9,347 nucleotides of DNA from JASJGK01 sp033791585 (GTDB lineage: Bacteria; SAR324; XYD2-FULL-50-16): contig JASJGK010000292.1 in NCBI GenBank assembly GCA_033791585.1, positions 1 through 9,347 of the forward strand. Direction: 5' to 3'. The notes under the pieces are model-generated. The model was not told the DNA's origin. It ran no database searches and worked only from the letters and a program-made list of their open reading frames with translations. Of this stretch, positions 6,740 through 9,347 are shown piece after piece; within the stretch, counting starts at the first letter, position 1; every line of letters begins with the position of its first letter. The position numbers and the translations under genes were made by a program.

Positions 6740-6745
6740 ACTATA
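6740..6745 (-). promoter_or_regulatory. Possible -10 box TATAGT for the outer-membrane protein gene
   Basis: On the complement TATAGT (5 of 6 to TATAAT) lies 25 nt before the chosen ATG at 6714, inside the 95-bp gap after comM. No convincing -35 box is found at 16-18 bp. If real, the transcript would begin downstream of the GTG at 6741, supporting the ATG start. Confidence 0.25.
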
Positions 6746-6809
6746 CAAGCAAAAAACTTGCCTTTTCGTACATCAAAAAAGCATTTTCCCCCTATTTAAC
6801 AAGGTTTAT

Positions 6810-8336
6810 CTAGTAATTCACCTCTTTATCCAGGCAGCGATAGCTGATGGACTCTGCTAAATGATGGAGTTGGATGGTTTCTTCTCCGCTTAAGTCGGCA
6901 ATGGTGCGGGAAACCTTTAAAATACTGTCATGGGCTCGGCCGCTAAGCCTGTGTTTGGTCAGGGCTGATTTTAAAAGCTTGTGGCCGCTCTCGTTTAAGG
7001 CGCAGTATTTTTCTACCTCTTTATGGCTCATGTTAGCATTGTAAGAGGCATCATCGCCAAAACGGAGCTCTTGCACGGCTCTCGCTTTGAGAACTCTTTC
7101 TCTAATATCCAAACTGGATTCACCCTGCTTAGAAAAGTTCATTTCCTCGTAACTTAAGGCCGGCATTTCGACTTGCATATCAATGCGGTCCATCAAGGGG
7201 CCTGAAACCTTTGTGCGGTAACGTTCGACTTGGGCCTGGGGGCACCTGCAAGATTTCACGCTATCGCCTAAATAGCCACAGGGGCAAGGGTTCATGGCGG
7301 CAATCAAAACAAAATCAGTGGGAAAGGTTAGGCTTTCTTTTGCCCGCGAGATGGTCACTTTTTTGTCTTCTAAAGGCTGACGCAGGAGGTCTAAAATTTG
7401 CCTCGGGTATTCAGGGAGTTCATCTAAAAACAAAACTCCATTGTGAGCCAAAGAAACCTCTCCAGGCTTGGGGATTGTGCCGCCGCCGATCAAACCAGCG
7501 CCTGAAACAGAATGGTGTGGGCTTTGGAAGGGGCGCAATTGTAGGTGTTCTTCATCTGGGCTGAGTCTGCCTGCAATGCCATGGATTTTTGTGGTTTCTA
7601 AACATTCAGAAAAACTCATGGGAGGCAATATTCCTGAAAGGCGTTTAGCCAGCATGGATTTACCTGAGCCGGGGGGGCCTGAAAAAAGCAGATTGTGGCG
7701 GCCTGCCGCTGCAATTTCTAGCGATCTTTTTGCGGTATTTTGCCCTTTGACATCTGCAAAGTCGAGCAAGATGGGCGGAGGTTCTGTAATATTGCCTTGG
7801 CCCACATAAGGCTGAATCATGTTGTAACCGTTTAAATGGTCTAAAACTTCATTTAAACTAGCTGCGGGAAAGATTGCCACGCCTTGCACAAGGCTTGCTG
7901 CAGGTGCACTTTTTTTAGGAACGATCATTGCCTTGATCCCTGCTTTTTTTGCAGCTAAGGCCATAGCTAGCACACCATTGACGGCTCTTAATTTTCCCTC
8001 AAGGCTCAATTCACCGACGATCAAATATTCTTTCAGGGATTTTTGGGGCAGTTTTTCAGAGGCCTCTAAAATTGCCAAGGCCATGGGTAAATCAAAGCCA
8101 GTTCCGCCCTTGGGTAAATCAGCAGGAGCAAGATTAACAATGACTTTTTTGATAGGAAAGCCAGCCCCAGAGTTATTAACCGCAGCTGTGATGCGGTCTT
8201 TGCTTTCTCTGATTGGGCCATCGGGCAAGCCTACGATATTAAATGCACCAAGACCAATAGAAACATCGGCTTCAACCTCAATAACATGGGCATCTACCCC
8301 TAAAATACTTGCTGTAATTGCTATTGCTGTTGCCAT
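6810..8336 (-). CDS. comM: ComM/YifB family AAA+ ATPase (Mg-chelatase-like)
   Basis: This is a 508-residue, full-length member of the YifB/ComM family. In Vibrio and other transformable bacteria, ComM is a hexameric helicase that drives branch migration during natural transformation. Residues 1-170 are the Lon-protease-like N-terminal domain (VGLPDGPIRESKDRI, NLAPADLPKGGTGFDLP). The AAA+ module follows: Walker A GPPGSGKS (220-227), Walker B VLFLDE (301-306), sensor-1 Asn in AAMNP (349), a cysteine cluster NPCPCGYLGD...CRCP (C351, C353, C363, C365), and the C-terminal sensor-2 region RLSGRAHDSILKVSRTIADL (463-482). All motifs are intact. The ATG at 8336 has AAAGAG just upstream, rather close. 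The gene is divergent from the receiver-domain gene at 8519 and is followed after 95 bp by an unrelated envelope gene. Many carriers are not known to be transformable, so a general recombination or repair role is possible. Confidence 0.93.
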   Translation of the reverse strand: MATAIAITASILGVDAHVIEVEADVSIGLGAFNIVGLPDGPIRESKDRITAAVNNSGAGFPIKKVIVNLAPADLPKGGTGFDLPMALAILEASEKLPQKSLKEYLIVGELSLEGKLRAVNGVLAMALAAKKAGIKAMIVPKKSAPAASLVQGVAIFPAASLNEVLDHLNGYNMIQPYVGQGNITEPPPILLDFADVKGQNTAKRSLEIAAAGRHNLLFSGPPGSGKSMLAKRLSGILPPMSFSECLETTKIHGIAGRLSPDEEHLQLRPFQSPHHSVSGAGLIGGGTIPKPGEVSLAHNGVLFLDELPEYPRQILDLLRQPLEDKKVTISRAKESLTFPTDFVLIAAMNPCPCGYLGDSVKSCRCPQAQVERYRTKVSGPLMDRIDMQVEMPALSYEEMNFSKQGESSLDIRERVLKARAVQELRFGDDASYNANMSHKEVEKYCALNESGHKLLKSALTKHRLSGRAHDSILKVSRTIADLSGEETIQLHHLAESISYRCLDKEVNY

Positions 8337-8374
8337 GGTCTCTTTATTATTTTCTTCCAGACTAACGGAATAGA

Positions 8375-8380
8375 TTTATA
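8375..8380 (-). promoter_or_regulatory. Possible -10 box TATAAA for comM
   Basis: TATAAA on the complement lies about 40 bp before the comM ATG in the 182-bp divergent gap. A TTGTTC 15 bp upstream is a weak -35 match. This is the best candidate in the gap for the leftward transcript, but it is not strong. Confidence 0.25.
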
Positions 8381-8455
8381 GTGGCAAGAAAAAGTGAACA
8401 AATAGTCATATTAAATATTTAAACCAAGCTCTTTGTAAATGTAATATATTTCACT

Positions 8456-8483
8456 TTGATTCCAACCTAAGACACTGTATGAT
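8456..8483 (+). promoter_or_regulatory. Sigma-70-type promoter candidate for the tandem receiver gene
   Basis: TTGATT (8456-8461; 4 of 6) and TATGAT (8478-8483; 5 of 6) are spaced by 16 bp, 35 nt before the ATG at 8519. A shifted GATAAT (8481-8486) could serve instead with a 19-bp spacer. The rest of the divergent gap 8337-8518 is AT-rich, with no repeat or terminator that I can see. Confidence 0.4.
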
Positions 8484-8518
8484 AATATTAAGAGGGTAAA
8501 TATAAACAGGAAAGTTTC

Positions 8519-9347
8519 ATGCAGTGTTTGCTGATTGCTCACCCAGAAAGCAGAGTAAGGGAGGAGGTAGACAGCCTTCTCAATGGCCATTTTTCTTCAT
8601 TTTTAGAAGAAGAAAATGGCAAAGATGCTCTAAAAGCAGTGGTTTCTTCCAACCCTGATGTCTTGGTGGTTGCTCTAAATTTACCCGTGTTAAATGGCCT
8701 GTCGCTAGTCAAAATTTTAACCCTTTTGGGTTTAAAAATTCCTGTTGTGCTGCTCACAGAAGATGACGAGGTTCCCGCTGCGGCCGCCAAGTACGACCTA
8801 ATTAAAAAAGTGATGCCTCTTTATTCCGTGCAGAGTCGCTTAAAGGATGTCGTCGCTGAAATCGGGAAAAATTTTGTCCATGAATATTATGATTTAGAAT
8901 TCAAATTAGAACGTGATGAAATTTTATCCCTTTTGTCAGCCAAAAATAAACAAAAGGTTTTGATCATAGACCCTGATGAAGATTACAGGGCTCATTTGGC
9001 GGATCAGATTAATGATCTGGGTGATTTCGAGGTCTTTTTTGCAAAGTGTGGCCAAGAGGGGTTATTAAAATCCGTGATGATTAAGCCCGATTTAGTGTTG
9101 ACTGAGCAAGATTTACCTCAAATTGATGGGGTTTCTATGGTCCAGGTTTTAATTGTTTTAGGTCATTCTTGTCCTTTGTTATTTATAACTAATAGTGAAC
9201 TTGGCTATCTTAGAGACCAAACTTCAGCTATACCTGTTGTCAAGGGAATTTTCGATAAAAAGCTTTTAAGTACAGAACCTGCATTGTTAACGGCAGCCCT
9301 GAAACAGAACTTTCAAAATGCACTTGATAGTGAAAATAAAAAGAGCG
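8519..9347 (+). CDS. Tandem pseudo-receiver (REC-REC) protein, partial at the right edge
   Basis: The frame stays open from ATG 8519 to the window end (276 codons), so the C-terminus and any output domain are missing. AGGA (8508-8511) lies 7 nt before the ATG, and the promoter candidate fits. Residues 1-120 resemble a CheY-like receiver: a CLLIAHPES first strand, NPDVLVVALNLPVLNG around strand 3, and VVLLTED with the usual Thr (T80). However, the acidic pair is Ala-His (7-8) and the phospho-acceptor is Ala52. After a helical linker (about 105-143), residues 145-260 form a second receiver: KVLIIDPDEDYR (one acid, D151, of the pair), KPDLVLTEQDLPQIDG, and LFITN (T224). Here Glu196 sits at the phospho-acceptor position, four residues before the conserved Pro. 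Neither domain can be phosphorylated in the normal way. It probably acts by protein contacts or another ligand. It is divergently transcribed from comM. Confidence 0.75.
   Translation, partial: MQCLLIAHPESRVREEVDSLLNGHFSSFLEEENGKDALKAVVSSNPDVLVVALNLPVLNGLSLVKILTLLGLKIPVVLLTEDDEVPAAAAKYDLIKKVMPLYSVQSRLKDVVAEIGKNFVHEYYDLEFKLERDEILSLLSAKNKQKVLIIDPDEDYRAHLADQINDLGDFEVFFAKCGQEGLLKSVMIKPDLVLTEQDLPQIDGVSMVQVLIVLGHSCPLLFITNSELGYLRDQTSAIPVVKGIFDKKLLSTEPALLTAALKQNFQNALDSENKKS

Noticed and set aside
7933..8373. 146-codon plus-strand frame opposite the comM N-terminal region.
   Set aside because: It is a shadow of a highly conserved gene, with low-complexity Ala/Ser/Pro content and no family resemblance.

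Overview
The window reads as chromosomal DNA of a Gram-negative bacterium. It is moderately AT-rich and densely coded. It carries an outer-membrane beta-barrel protein with a C-terminal aromatic residue, two further Sec-exported proteins, and a proteobacterial-type ComM/YifB ATPase. The gene set (cNMP-binding plus pentapeptide protein, divergent SpoT-like protein, degenerate tandem receivers) would fit a Bdellovibrio-like or other deltaproteobacterial lineage. That placement is an impression, not something the sequence proves. No tRNA, rRNA, CRISPR array, transposase or phage gene was seen, and no stretch over 300 bases lacks a gene.

Layout. Positions 1-2817 form a tight plus-strand group: the end of an unidentified gene (1-96), a cyclic-nucleotide-binding/pentapeptide-repeat protein (109-987), a small exported protein that overlaps it by 4 bp and looks frameshifted (984-1400, second half probably read in another frame to 1410), and a SpoT/Rel-like protein (1426-2817) with an intact HD hydrolase but an apparently dead synthetase domain. 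This group converges, with only 7 bp between stop codons, on a minus-strand run at 2825-8336. In transcription order that run is a ComM/YifB AAA+ protein, a PorV/FadL-like outer-membrane protein, a long phosphohexomutase with an extra C-terminal winged-helix-like domain, and a small exported basic protein. From 8519 to the right edge a plus-strand gene, divergent from comM, encodes two receiver domains in tandem, both without the phosphorylatable aspartate; it runs off the window.

How the genes may work together. The left group places a probable cNMP sensor beside a probable (p)ppGpp hydrolase, so it may be a small nucleotide-second-messenger module; this is inferred from gene order only. The minus-strand run mixes DNA uptake/recombination (ComM), envelope (outer-membrane protein, exported protein) and sugar-phosphate metabolism. 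The gaps of 95, 61 and 22 nt, and a good promoter candidate before the mutase, suggest more than one transcription unit. The most unusual items are the hydrolase-only RSH protein, the mutase/winged-helix fusion, and the tandem pseudo-receiver protein with Ala and Glu at the two phospho-acceptor positions. No clearly new multi-gene defence or mobile system was found.
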